A DNA stretch of 64,000 nucleotides from Enemella dayhoffiae (GTDB lineage: Bacteria; Actinomycetota; Actinomycetes; Propionibacteriales; Propionibacteriaceae), in assembly GCF_002250625.1 (NCBI RefSeq), contig NZ_NMVQ01000001.1:372001-436000 (forward strand), in the 5' to 3' direction. Both the position numbers and the translations under genes were made by a program. The notes under the pieces are model-generated. The model saw only the letters and a list, made by a program, of their open reading frames with translations. It ran no database searches and was not told the DNA's origin. Below, piece after piece: positions 8,973-17,248 of the stretch (position 1 is the stretch's first letter; every line of letters starts with the position of its first letter).

Positions 8973-9791
8973 GTGCAGCCGCGACGCTCCGACGACATCG
9001 AACGGGCCCACCTGCGCGATCCGCGGGATGCCAGCTTCACCATCCACCGCTACCCGCCCACGGCCGAGCTCGCCGGACTCATCCGCCGGTACTGGATCCC
9101 CGTCTGGCAGGTCCCGGCCGGGGAGCAGTCGGTGCAGAAGGTGCTGCAGTATCCGATCTGCCTCGCCATCACCACCCCGGCGTACTCGCGTTTCGGCGGA
9201 CCGAGCCGCGGCCTGTCCCAGACGGTGCTGGAGGGCAAGGCGTGGGGGTTCGGGGTGATGTTCACCCCGGCCGCGGGAGCGTTGTTGCTGGACGGGCCGG
9301 TGTCGGCGCTGACCGACACCTTCATCGAGCTGGACCGGGTGCCGCTGTTCGCCGGGGTGACCGAGCGGCTGCGGGCGCTGATGGCCAACGATCCGGACGA
9401 CCCGGACGCGCACGCCGCCGGACGGGCCCTGTTCGAGGACCGGCTGGAGCCGCTGCTGCCGCTCGATGACGAGTCGGAGCTGGTCAACGCGATCATGGAC
9501 CGGATCGAGTCCGACGAGCGGCTGCGCACGGTCACCGAGCTGTGCGCGACCTTCGGCCTCGGCGAGCGTACGCTGCAGCGGTTGCTCGGCCGGCGGATCG
9601 GGCTGAGCCCGCTGTGGCTGATCCGCCGGCGTCGGCTGCACGAGGCCGCCGACCGCCTCGGTCAGGGCGTCGGCTCGCTCGCGGAGGTGGCCGCCGACCT
9701 CGGATATGCCGACCAGGCCCACTTCTCGCGCGACTTCAAGACCGCGACCGGCTGGTCACCCGGTGAGTTCGTGCGGATGCGACGGGCCTGA
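8973..9791 (+). CDS. AraC-family transcriptional regulator
   Basis: The 272-residue protein has an N-terminal ligand-type domain (residues ~15-160) and a C-terminal double helix-turn-helix: RTVTELCATFGLGERTLQRLLGRRIGLSPLWLIRRRRLHEA, then LAEVAADLGYADQAHFSRDFKTATGWSPGEF. The start is a GTG. Only 51 bp separate it from the divergent metal-binding protein, so a shared control region is likely. The effector is unknown. Confidence 0.9.
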   Translation: MQPRRSDDIERAHLRDPRDASFTIHRYPPTAELAGLIRRYWIPVWQVPAGEQSVQKVLQYPICLAITTPAYSRFGGPSRGLSQTVLEGKAWGFGVMFTPAAGALLLDGPVSALTDTFIELDRVPLFAGVTERLRALMANDPDDPDAHAAGRALFEDRLEPLLPLDDESELVNAIMDRIESDERLRTVTELCATFGLGERTLQRLLGRRIGLSPLWLIRRRRLHEAADRLGQGVGSLAEVAADLGYADQAHFSRDFKTATGWSPGEFVRMRRA

Positions 9792-9813
9792 GTGACCCTC
9801 CCGGTCCGGCCGA

Positions 9814-9882
9814 AATGATCCTGACCGATTCGTACATATTTTCGCATATTGCAGGAACAGTCCCGATCTGGTCATGATCATT
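9814..9882. repeat. Degenerate inverted repeat related to the 21.4-kb hairpin
   Basis: AATGATCCTGACCGAT (9814-9829) faces GATCTGGTCATGATCATT (9865-9882). The outer arms resemble those of the 69-bp hairpin at 21417-21485 (AATGATCATGACC core). It lies in the 163-bp gap after the AraC gene and before pirin. Confidence 0.55.
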
Positions 9883-9954
9883 CCGAGCCCCGGGGGAATA
9901 AAGTTGAAACCTCAACAGTTAGTCTCGGCGTAGCCTGCCAAACAGGAGGATGAA

Positions 9955-10929
9955 ATGCCTGCCGTCACCGCCGACACGATGACCCTGCCCCGCCTGAGCA
10001 CCGCGCGCCCGGGGGAGTCCGAGCGCCGCGTGGTCTCGCTCACCCGCGGACCGAGCGGCTTCGAGGGCGAGGGATTCCCGGTCCGCCGGGCCTTCGCCGG
10101 AGTGAGCGCGCGCCTGCTCGACCCGTTCATCCACATGGACCAGCTGGGCGAGGTGGAGTACGCCCCCGGCGAGCCGCGGGGCACCGACTGGCATCCGCAC
10201 CGCGGTTTCGAGACCGTCACCTACATCATCGACGGCCGCTTCCAGCACCAGGACAGCCACGGTGGCGGCGGGATGATCGAGAACGGCGCCACCCAGTGGA
10301 TGACCGCCGGTTCGGGAGTGCTGCACATCGAGACCCCGCCGGCCGAGCTGGTCGATTCCGGTGGCACCTTCCACGGCATCCAGCTGTGGGTGAACCTGCC
10401 GCGCACCGACAAGTTCCTCGCGCCGCGCTATCAGAACCTGACCGGGGATCGGGTGGGACTGGTCGCCTCGGCCGACGCCGGGGCGCTGGTGCGGATCATC
10501 GCCGGCGAGATCGACGGGCACGCCGGTCCGGGAGCGACGCACACGCCGATCACGATGGCGCACGCCACGGTGCAGCCCGGGGCCCGGCTGTCGCTGCCCT
10601 GGCGGCATGACTTCAACGCGCTGGCGTACGTGCTGTCGGGGCGGGGAACCGTCGGTTCCGACGAGCGGCCGATCAGCGAGGGCAACCTCGTCGCGCTGGC
10701 AGACGGCGACCGGATCTCGTTCACCGCTTCGTATTCCCAGGACTCGAAGTCGCCGGCGCTGGAGCTGGTGCTGCTCGGCGGACGGCCGATCAACGAGCCG
10801 GTGGTGCACTACGGACCGTTTGTGATGAACACCCGCGACGAGATCATCGCCGCGGTCGAGGACTTCCAGTCCGGGAAGTTCGGTCAGGTCCCGGCGGGCG
10901 CCCTGCGGCCCTATCACGGGCGGCGTTGA
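9955..10929 (+). CDS. Pirin family protein
   Basis: The 324-residue protein is a bicupin of the pirin family. The N-terminal cupin shows FDPFIHMDQLG-like spacing, the metal-binding pattern HPHRGFETVTYIIDGRFQHQDSHG, and the second-motif region ITAGSGVLHIETP. The C-terminal cupin is around residues 190-300. Pirins bind one metal and several have quercetinase activity; the physiological substrate is not evident here. An AGGAGG site overlaps the start region, giving confidence in the ATG. It is convergent with the monooxygenase gene. Confidence 0.92.
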   Translation: MPAVTADTMTLPRLSTARPGESERRVVSLTRGPSGFEGEGFPVRRAFAGVSARLLDPFIHMDQLGEVEYAPGEPRGTDWHPHRGFETVTYIIDGRFQHQDSHGGGGMIENGATQWMTAGSGVLHIETPPAELVDSGGTFHGIQLWVNLPRTDKFLAPRYQNLTGDRVGLVASADAGALVRIIAGEIDGHAGPGATHTPITMAHATVQPGARLSLPWRHDFNALAYVLSGRGTVGSDERPISEGNLVALADGDRISFTASYSQDSKSPALELVLLGGRPINEPVVHYGPFVMNTRDEIIAAVEDFQSGKFGQVPAGALRPYHGRR

Positions 10930-11230
10930 TCACTCCGCGCCGAGAACCGGTTCGTAGTGCCGCATCTCCTCGATCGCATCGACGAAGGGGCGGACCAGGA
11001 CGAAGAACTGCCGGAACTGCGCGCTGCCGCGAAACCCCCTTGAGGTGCCCCTCGGCCGAGTCCCATCGCATCCGGACGACCACCACCCCGGGTTCCTCGA
11101 CACAGCGGGCGATGTCGTAACCCAGCGAGTTCGGCGCCTCGGCCAGGATCGGTGCGGCATCGACGTACGCCTGCACCAGGGCGTCGGACAGCGCCGGTTC
11201 GACCCGATAGCGGATGTACTCGACGATCAC
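10930..11230 (-). pseudogene. Antibiotic-biosynthesis-monooxygenase (ABM) family protein, frameshifted
   Basis: Two frames together encode a ~99-residue dimeric ferredoxin-like ABM/quinol monooxygenase: IVEYIRYRVEPALSDALVQAY, YDIARCVEEPGVVVVRMRWDSAEGHL, then FRGSAQFRQFFVLVRPFVDAI and the end MRHYEPVLGAE. The break is at a run of five C on the plus strand (11035-11039); four would keep the frame. The 301-bp span fits one extra base. The GTG start overlaps the stop of the upstream gene as GTGA, so the two are probably translationally coupled. Confidence 0.75.
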
Positions 11231-11718
11231 GCCGCAGGCCCTTCGGCGCGCGCCCGCTCGACCGACTTCAGGGCTTCCTGGAGTCGGTCGATCCACTCCT
11301 GCTCGTTGCGGCCGACCAGGCGTACGCACCAGGCGAGCGCGTCGGAGCGGGAGCGGGCCACGCCGGAGGCGACCAGGGTGTCCAGCACCTTGCGCTCGGG
11401 CTGGCGCAGTCGGGTCATCACCGGCACGGCCAGGTGAGTGAACAGGGCGGTCACCTCACCGGAGGTGGCTCCCCAGGCGACCTTGCGGCCATACCGTTCC
11501 TCGGCCTCGTCGGCGATCTGCATCCGCGCCTCGCGGGTCTCCTCGCGAAAGCGGGCGATCCGCCCCTCGTCGCGCGCCTCGAAGGCCTCGTGGTCGTCCG
11601 CCCCGGAGGGCAGGGTGCCGACCACGATGATCTCCTCGCGGTCGACGGTCACGGTCGGTTCCTCGCGGAACCAGGCGTCCGGCAGGCGTCCGGACAGCCA
11701 GTTCTGGATCTCACTCAT
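11227..11718 (-). CDS. Conserved hypothetical protein
   Basis: The 163-residue protein starts MSEIQNWLSGRLPDAWFREEPTV and has an acidic/basic helical centre (FREETREARMQIADEAEERYGRKVAWGA) and a C-terminal region LDTLVASGVARSRSDALAWCVRLVGRNEQEWI that looks like a ribbon- or helix-type DNA- or protein-contact module. I recognise it as a conserved actinobacterial type but know no function. It is coupled to the downstream ABM gene by a GTGA overlap. A direct repeat sits just upstream of its start. Confidence 0.7.
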   Translation of the reverse strand: MSEIQNWLSGRLPDAWFREEPTVTVDREEIIVVGTLPSGADDHEAFEARDEGRIARFREETREARMQIADEAEERYGRKVAWGATSGEVTALFTHLAVPVMTRLRQPERKVLDTLVASGVARSRSDALAWCVRLVGRNEQEWIDRLQEALKSVERARAEGPAA

Positions 11719-11724
11719 GCAGTG

Positions 11725-11739
11725 ATTACATCATTACAT
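11725..11739. promoter_or_regulatory. ATTACAT direct repeat upstream of the hypothetical gene
   Basis: ATTACAT occurs at 11725-11731 and again at 11733-11739, an 8-bp period, 6 bp upstream of the start codon at 11718. This AT-rich patch is unusual in the local GC-rich sequence and could be a -10 region or an operator. Confidence 0.35.
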
Positions 11740-11764
11740 GGCAACCCCAACAAGGGGTTGGGAA

Positions 11765-12562
11765 TCAGCCATCGAGCTGCCGGGCCAGCACCGGGCCCGG
11801 CCGGTCGCCCAGGTCGTGCCCGACCCCGGGTGGGAACTCGTGGCTGGTCCGGATCCCGGCGGCGGCGTACCAGCGCTCGCCCGACTCGGCGGTGGTGACC
11901 GAGTTGAGCCGGCCGGCGGTGTTCGTGTCGTCGGCGCCGACGTAGAAGTGCATCCGGAAGGTGTCGCGCAGCCGCGGGTTGAGCTGGGTGCCCCCGGCCG
12001 GCGGGCCACCCCCCGAGAACAGCACCGCCCCGCCCCCGTCGATCAGCTGCGAGTGCCGCGGCAGCAGCTGCCGGGCGACGAAGTGCGCGCCGCCGGAATA
12101 GCCGACCAGCCAGATCCGGTCGCGGTCGATCGCATGGTGGCGCTGCAGCTCACCCATCAGCTCCGCACTCCACTGCGCGTTCGCCGGTCCGTTGCGCCAC
12201 CAGGTGCCGCTGCTTGTGTCGGGGGTCCGCACCAGCACCGTGACGAAATCGCGGCGCCGGGCCTGCTCGACGATCCCGCTGGCGCCGCCGAGCGCACCCG
12301 AGCGTGCCGGCTCCGCCTCCCAGGCGCCGTCGCCGTGGAAGAACAGCAGCAACCCGGCCGGTTGGCGTACGCCGCGGGCGAAGACCCGGTATTCGGAGGT
12401 GGTCCCGGCCTGGTCGGTGAACCGGCGTGGGGACCGATCGTCGGCGGCCTGGCCGCCGGCGGCCGGGGGCGCCTGGCCCGTGGGGTCGGAGGCGGTCGAC
12501 GGGGCCGGCGTACACCCGATCAGCAGCACCATCGCCGCCGCCGCAACCAGCCGACTCAGCAC
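11765..12562 (-). CDS. Alpha/beta-hydrolase lipoprotein (putative esterase)
   Basis: The 265-residue protein has a lipoprotein signal peptide (LVAAAAMVLLIGC, cysteine at residue 17) and a Pro/Ala-rich linker. The alpha/beta-hydrolase domain has the oxyanion region LLLFFHGDGAWE, nucleophile elbow GYSGG and a C-terminal His in PPGVGHDLGD. It should be anchored outside the membrane. No substrate is indicated; the family resembles esterase/PHB-depolymerase-like hydrolases. It is convergent with nothing and transcribed away from the Nudix gene. Confidence 0.8.
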   Translation of the reverse strand: MLSRLVAAAAMVLLIGCTPAPSTASDPTGQAPPAAGGQAADDRSPRRFTDQAGTTSEYRVFARGVRQPAGLLLFFHGDGAWEAEPARSGALGGASGIVEQARRRDFVTVLVRTPDTSSGTWWRNGPANAQWSAELMGELQRHHAIDRDRIWLVGYSGGAHFVARQLLPRHSQLIDGGGAVLFSGGGPPAGGTQLNPRLRDTFRMHFYVGADDTNTAGRLNSVTTAESGERWYAAAGIRTSHEFPPGVGHDLGDRPGPVLARQLDG

Positions 12563-12619
12563 GGGGTCGCCGACAGGTCCGCCACCGTGCGGACCAGGTG
12601 GTCAAGTCGATCGATCTGC

Positions 12620-12778
12620 ATGAGGGGAGACTATGCGGCCGGGTCTGGTCGCGGCCGGTCGCTCGCCGCGCTGTTCGCCAAGGTGTTCAACATGGACAAG
12701 ATGCTCGGCAAGGATTTCGAGAAGGGCCTCGCCCAGCTGAAGGTGGCCGCGGAGAACGACGGCCGCGATCCCTCCTAG
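12620..12778 (+). CDS. Possible small protein, 52 residues
   Basis: The frame from ATG 12620 ends FAKVFNMDKMLGKDFEKGLAQLKVAAENDGRDPS, an amphipathic helical sequence with coding-like composition. No good ribosome-binding site is seen and internal starts (GTG 12680) are possible. It ends 10 bp before the Nudix gene, so it may be its upstream partner. The family is not recognised. Confidence 0.4.
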   Translation: MRGDYAAGSGRGRSLAALFAKVFNMDKMLGKDFEKGLAQLKVAAENDGRDPS

Positions 12779-12788
12779 ACTCCCCCGC

Positions 12789-13352
12789 ATGGCCAGACCC
12801 GAAGCCGCCTTCTGCCGCACCTGCGGGCACGCGATGCAGCGCGCCGTGCCGCCGATGGAGGACCGGGAGCGAGCGGTCTGCCCGAACTGCGGGTTCATCG
12901 ACTATGTGAACCCGATAAACGTGGTCGGCACGGTGCCGGTGTGGGGTGAGACCGGGGAGCAGGTGCTGCTGTGCCGGCGAAACATTGAACCACGCAAGGG
13001 ATTCTGGACCCTCCCGGCCGGGTTCCTTGAGGCCGGTGAGACCGCCCTCGACGGCGCGCTGCGCGAGACCTGGGAGGAGGCCGGCGCCCGGGTGCACGTG
13101 GACGGTCTGTTCACCGTGCTCGACGTGGTGTACGCCCAACAGGTGCACCTCTATTGGCGGGTACGCCTCGCCGATCTCGACCTCGACCCAGGCCCGGAGA
13201 CCATCGAGTGCCAGCTGTTCCACGTCGATGAGCTCCCGTGGGGCGAGCTGGCGTTTCTGACGGTGATCCAGACCCTGGAGCACTACGTCGCCGACCGGCG
13301 TACCGGCTCCTTCGGCGTGCACTACGGCGAAGTGGTGTGGCCCCGGCCCTGA
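12789..13352 (+). CDS. Nudix hydrolase with zinc ribbon
   Basis: The 187-residue protein starts with a four-cysteine zinc ribbon (CRTCGH...CPNCGF, residues ~9-38). A Nudix domain follows; its box is GFLEAGETALDGALRETWEEAG with the full RETWEEAG metal-binding glutamates, so it should be catalytic. This architecture resembles NADH pyrophosphatase-like and ADP-ribose-type Nudix enzymes; the substrate cannot be assigned. It is separate from the degenerate-box Nudix regulator at 16.2 kb. Confidence 0.9.
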   Translation: MARPEAAFCRTCGHAMQRAVPPMEDRERAVCPNCGFIDYVNPINVVGTVPVWGETGEQVLLCRRNIEPRKGFWTLPAGFLEAGETALDGALRETWEEAGARVHVDGLFTVLDVVYAQQVHLYWRVRLADLDLDPGPETIECQLFHVDELPWGELAFLTVIQTLEHYVADRRTGSFGVHYGEVVWPRP

Positions 13353-13415
13353 TCGGACCGGTCGGCCGACACCAACGGGCGAACGGGCGTACACGCCGAC
13401 GATCGTCTTGAGTTC

Positions 13416-13432
13416 ATACCCTCTACGGGTAT
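13416..13432. promoter_or_regulatory. CsoR-like copper operator
   Basis: ATACCCTCTACGGGTAT is a dyad (ATACCC-N5-GGGTAT) 12 bp upstream of the DUF1541 lipoprotein start. Copper-sensing CsoR repressors bind dyads of this kind (TACCC...GGGTA). No csoR gene is in the window, so the regulator would be encoded elsewhere. Confidence 0.65.
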
Positions 13433-13444
13433 AGAGTATCGCCC

Positions 13445-14035
13445 ATGAGACGAACCGGAGATCGCAGAGGAACCCCCCTGCTGGCAATCGCGTCCGGCGC
13501 GGCCGGGATGGCGCTGCTGCTCGGCGGGTGCACCGCCGACAACCAACCCCAGGGGCATCCCCAGCCGACCGGGAACCACCAGGGCCATGGCACCGGCGGC
13601 ATGGAGCACCCGATGGACGGCGGTCCCGCGCCGGCCGGCATCGAGAAGGCGACCTCACCGAAATATCCGGCGGGAACCACCGTGCGAATCACCGCCGACC
13701 ACATGCCTGGGATGAACGGGGCGAAGGGCCGCGTCGTCGGGGCGTACCGCACCTTCACCTACGCGGTGGACTACACCCCCACCACCGGCGGCCCGCCGGT
13801 CAAGGACCACAAGTGGGTCGTCCAGCAGGAGATCCGGGACGCCGGCGCCCAGCGCCTCGCCAACGGGGCCGAGGTCACCCTCCAGGCCGCGCACATGAAG
13901 GGCATGGAGGGCGCCCGGGCCACCATCGCCAGTTCGACCGACCAGACGGTCTACATGGTCGACTACACCGCCGACGGCATGACCATGACCAACCACAAGT
14001 GGGTCGTCGAGAGCGAACTGCAGCCGGGCTCCTGA
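13445..14035 (+). CDS. DUF1541 (YdhK-type) metal-linked lipoprotein
   Basis: The 196-residue protein has a lipobox (LLLGGC, cysteine ~30) and a His/Met-rich linker (HQGHGTGGMEHPM). It carries two tandem DUF1541 repeats, each ending DHKWVV or NHKWVV (residues ~70-130 and ~135-196). It should sit on the outer face of the membrane. The His/Met-rich linker, the CsoR-like operator and the CopB-type ATPase 27 bp downstream point to a role in copper handling, inferred from context. Confidence 0.85.
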   Translation: MRRTGDRRGTPLLAIASGAAGMALLLGGCTADNQPQGHPQPTGNHQGHGTGGMEHPMDGGPAPAGIEKATSPKYPAGTTVRITADHMPGMNGAKGRVVGAYRTFTYAVDYTPTTGGPPVKDHKWVVQQEIRDAGAQRLANGAEVTLQAAHMKGMEGARATIASSTDQTVYMVDYTADGMTMTNHKWVVESELQPGS

Positions 14036-14062
14036 CCGGATCTCGCGAGGGAAAGAAGAACC

Positions 14063-16153
14063 ATGACCGATCCGCACCAGCAGCACCATCAACACACAGA
14101 GGTGGTGCCGCACGAGGAACCCACCGGTCACGATCACCATGATCAGCATGGCGGTCATGATCACCACGGGGGCCACGGGGATCACGTGGGACAGTTCCGT
14201 CGACTGTTCTGGATCAACCTCGTGCTGGCCGTCCCGGTGATCGCCACCTCTCCGATGTTTGCCATGCTCGTTGGATATTCCGTGGCCGGCTGGGCCGGCT
14301 GGATCGCACCGATCCTGGGCACCGTGATGTACGCCTGGGGTGGTCGGCCGTTCCTGACCGGTGCCTGGAGCGAGCTCAGGGCCCGCCAACCCGGGATGAT
14401 GCTGCTGATCGCGCTCGCGATCACGGTGGCCTTCTTCGCCTCCTGGGCGGCCACCCTCGGGATCGTGCACCACGAGCTCGAGTTCTGGTGGGAGCTGGCG
14501 CTGCTGATCGTGATCATGCTGCTGGGGCACTGGATCGAGATGCGCTCCCTCGCCCAGACCACCTCCGCGCTAGACTCCCTCGCCGCCCTGCTGCCGGACG
14601 AGGCCGAGCGCGTCGAGGGCGACGAGATCGTCCGCGTGGAACCGGCCGCGCTGCGGGTGGGTGACCTGGTGGTGGTACGCCCCGGCGGCAGCGTTCCGGC
14701 GGACGGCCGGGTGGTGGCTGGCCGCGCCGAGCTGGACGAGTCCATGATCACCGGGGAGTCGCGCCCGGTGGTCCGTGGTGAGGGCGACACCGTGGTCGCG
14801 GGCACGGTCGCCACCGATTCCGGGCTGCGGGTGCGGATCACGGCCACCGGCGACGACACCGCGCTGGCGGGCATCAACCGCCTGGTCGCCGAGGCGCAGG
14901 GCTCGACCTCGCGGGCCCAGCGCATCGCCGACCGGGCGGCGGCCTGGCTGTTCTGGTTCGCGCTCGGCGCCGCCGTGATCACCGCGATCGCCTGGAGCCT
15001 CGCCGGAATCCCGGACTCCGCGGTGGTTCGCACCATCACCGTGCTGGTGATCGCCTGCCCCCACGCGCTGGGCCTGGCCATCCCGCTGGTGGTGTCCATC
15101 GCCACCGAACGCGCCGCCCGCGGCGGCGTACTGGTCCGGGACCGGCTCGCACTCGAGTCGATGCGTCAGGTCGACACCGTGCTGTTCGACAAGACCGGCA
15201 CCCTGACCAGGGGCGAGCCGACCGTCACCGGCATCGCGGCACTCGGCGACCTGGCTGAGGATGCCGTCCTCGCGCTGGCCGCCTCGGCCGAGGCCGACAG
15301 CGAGCACCCCCTGGCCCGGGCCATCGTCGCGGTCGCCCGGGAACGGGGACTGCCGCTCGAGGCGGCGACCGGGTTCTCGTCCGCACCGGCGGTCGGCGTC
15401 ACCGCAACCATCACGGGTCACCAGATCCGCGTCGGCGGACCACGCCTGCTCGAGGAGGTCGGACAGCCCGAGGTCGGCGCCGCGCAGAGCTGGCGCGAGG
15501 AAGGTGCGATCATCCTGCACGTGGTCCGCGACGGCCGGGTGATCGGCGGTCTCCGGCTCGCCGACCAGATCCGGCCGCAGGCCCGCGAGGCCGTCGACGC
15601 GTTGCACCGGCTCGGCGTCCAGGTCGTGATGGTCACCGGTGACGCCGAGGCCGTCGCGTACAAGGTCGGCGCCGAGCTGGGCATCGACCGCGTCTTCGCC
15701 GGCGTACGCCCGGAGGACAAGTCCGCCAAGGTCGTCGAGCTGCAGCAGGAGGGTCGGACGGTTGCCATGGTGGGCGACGGCGTCAACGACGCCCCGGCGC
15801 TCGCCCAGGCGGACGTCGGCATCGCCATCGGGGCGGGCACCGACGTCGCGATCGCCTCGGCCGGGGTGATCCTGGCCAGCTCCGACCCACGATCCGTGCT
15901 GTCGGTCATCCAGCTGTCCAGGGCCGCGTATCGGAAGATGAAGCAGAACCTGTGGTGGGCCGCCGGCTACAACCTGATCTCCGTTCCGCTCGCGGCGGGA
16001 GTCCTCGCGCCGATCGGGTTCCTGCTCCCGATGTCGGTGGGGGCGATTCTGATGTCGCTGTCCACCATCGTCGTCGCCGCCAACGCGCAGCTGCTGCGCC
16101 GGATCGACCTCACCCCCGCGGCCAGCGCCCGCTCCGTCCTGTCGCCCGGCTGA
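14063..16153 (+). CDS. copB: CopB-type copper-translocating P-type ATPase
   Basis: This 696-residue P1B ATPase has a His-rich N-terminus (HDHHDQHGGHDHHGGHGDH) instead of a ferredoxin-like metal domain. The transmembrane metal site is CPH (VIACPHALGLAIP), typical of the CopB subgroup. Catalytic motifs are TGES in the actuator domain, DKTGTLT with the phosphorylated Asp, and [11 protein letters not shown]. It should export copper from the cytosol. It is the second gene of the operon headed by the DUF1541 lipoprotein. The element ATPase at 41.9 kb differs in having a CPC motif and HMBD modules. Confidence 0.93.
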   Translation: MTDPHQQHHQHTEVVPHEEPTGHDHHDQHGGHDHHGGHGDHVGQFRRLFWINLVLAVPVIATSPMFAMLVGYSVAGWAGWIAPILGTVMYAWGGRPFLTGAWSELRARQPGMMLLIALAITVAFFASWAATLGIVHHELEFWWELALLIVIMLLGHWIEMRSLAQTTSALDSLAALLPDEAERVEGDEIVRVEPAALRVGDLVVVRPGGSVPADGRVVAGRAELDESMITGESRPVVRGEGDTVVAGTVATDSGLRVRITATGDDTALAGINRLVAEAQGSTSRAQRIADRAAAWLFWFALGAAVITAIAWSLAGIPDSAVVRTITVLVIACPHALGLAIPLVVSIATERAARGGVLVRDRLALESMRQVDTVLFDKTGTLTRGEPTVTGIAALGDLAEDAVLALAASAEADSEHPLARAIVAVARERGLPLEAATGFSSAPAVGVTATITGHQIRVGGPRLLEEVGQPEVGAAQSWREEGAIILHVVRDGRVIGGLRLADQIRPQAREAVDALHRLGVQVVMVTGDAEAVAYKVGAELGIDRVFAGVRPEDKSAKVVELQQEGRTVAMVGDGVNDAPALAQADVGIAIGAGTDVAIASAGVILASSDPRSVLSVIQLSRAAYRKMKQNLWWAAGYNLISVPLAAGVLAPIGFLLPMSVGAILMSLSTIVVAANAQLLRRIDLTPAASARSVLSPG

Positions 16154-16169
16154 TCTCCGCTCGACAGTG

Positions 16170-16799
16170 TCAGCCGAGGCGTCGATAGAGTTCGGCCGGC
16201 TTGCCGCGACCGCCGCGGCGTACCTCGCCCGTCGGCGCCAGACCGGGCAGCATGGTGCGCCGGAAGGTGTCGGGGACCAGTCGCTCACCGAGCACCGCCT
16301 CGTGCAGCCGACGCAGGTCCCGCACCGTGAATTCCTGTGTGGCAAGGAGTCCGGCCGGATCGGGGTGCTCCCGGTAGTCGGCCCGCAGGGTGGCCACCGC
16401 GCGGTCGACGATGGCGGCGTGGTCGTAGGGCAGCGGCGGCAGGTCGGCGACCGGCACCACGCGTACGCCGGCCGGCACCCGAACCGCGGGGATCGTGTCC
16501 AGGTGCGCCACCGACAGCACCCACCCGCGATCGTCGCGATCAGGGGCGTCGAACACGTGCAACTGCTGCGGCTCGAGCCCGCGCACCCCCGCCTTGGCGG
16601 CCAGGCTGCGGCGTACCGCGTCGGCGAGTGCCTCCCCCTGATGGAGGAAGGTGCCCGGCAGGCACCAGCCGCCCGTGTCTCCCGGCACCAGCAGCACCGC
16701 CAACGCGTCGTCGCTCAGCGTGAGCACGGCGGTGTCCACCGCCACCGAGGGGCGCGGGTAGTCCTCGAGGGTCCTGCCGTGACTGTCCCGGTACGCCAT
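16170..16799 (-). CDS. NrtR-like Nudix-family transcriptional regulator
   Basis: The 209-residue protein has an N-terminal Nudix-like domain whose box (GTFLHQGEALADAVRRSLAAKAG) lacks the catalytic glutamates of REUXEE, so it should bind but not cleave its ligand. The C-terminal winged-helix-like part (FTVRDLRRLHEAVLGERLVPDTFRRTML) matches NrtR. Established NrtR proteins sense ADP-ribose and regulate NAD metabolism. The divergent neighbourhood with an ADP-ribosylglycohydrolase supports that assignment. Confidence 0.82.
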   Translation of the reverse strand: MAYRDSHGRTLEDYPRPSVAVDTAVLTLSDDALAVLLVPGDTGGWCLPGTFLHQGEALADAVRRSLAAKAGVRGLEPQQLHVFDAPDRDDRGWVLSVAHLDTIPAVRVPAGVRVVPVADLPPLPYDHAAIVDRAVATLRADYREHPDPAGLLATQEFTVRDLRRLHEAVLGERLVPDTFRRTMLPGLAPTGEVRRGGRGKPAELYRRLG

Positions 16800-16848
16800 G
16801 CCAGAGACATTAGACGGGACTTGCGCAAATAGCGAATCGGGTGCATCC

Positions 16849-16877
16849 TTGATTTAACTCAACTCCCCGTTAATCAA
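16849..16877. promoter_or_regulatory. Inverted repeat in the NrtR-ADP-ribosylglycohydrolase intergenic region
   Basis: TTGATTTAAC (16849-16858) faces GTTAATCAA (16869-16877), a near-perfect dyad with a 10-bp spacer. It is the only AT-rich dyad in the divergent region and a candidate operator for the NrtR-like protein. A purine-rich GGAAGGA ribosome-binding-site-like sequence follows at 16884-16890. Confidence 0.45.
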
Positions 16878-16896
16878 CTGAAAGGAAGGACGAGCC

Positions 16897-17235
16897 AAGA
16901 ACCCCAACCTCAACCCCAGCCTGCTCTGCCAGTTTGTCGGCGGCCCCTATGACGGGTTCCGCACCGCCGACCTGCCGCCCGCGCTCTCCGGTCGGCCGCT
17001 GACCGGATCGCGCATCTCGATGCCGGTGAACCTGCCCAGTCAGGGCAGTCCCCTGGCCGCCTACGAGTGCTCCGATGCAGCGCAGGTCAACGGGTGGTGG
17101 CGTTTCGAGTTCCTGGGCATGGTGCCGCTCGAGTTCCTGGGCATGGTGCCGCCGGCCGATGATGAGGCGGACGACGACGAGCCCGAGGACTTTCCCAGCC
17201 ACACCCGGATCTGGGTGCCGAACACCGCCGCCTGA
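16897..17235 (+). pseudogene. Small hypothetical protein with no recognisable start codon
   Basis: An open frame from 16882 encodes NPNLNPSLLCQFVGGPYDGFRTADLPP onward and ends NTAA, about 112 residues. A GGAAGGA-like site precedes it, but no ATG, GTG or TTG is in frame before ATG 17020, which would drop the conserved-looking FVGGPYDGF segment. A lost start codon or an indel near 16897 is likely. The frame also has a 24-bp tandem duplication giving EFLGMVP twice (17107-17154). Short proteins with a VGGPYDG motif are common in actinobacteria, of unknown role. It precedes the ADP-ribosylglycohydrolase by 13 bp. Confidence 0.55.
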
Positions 17236-17248
17236 ACAGGAGCACGCC

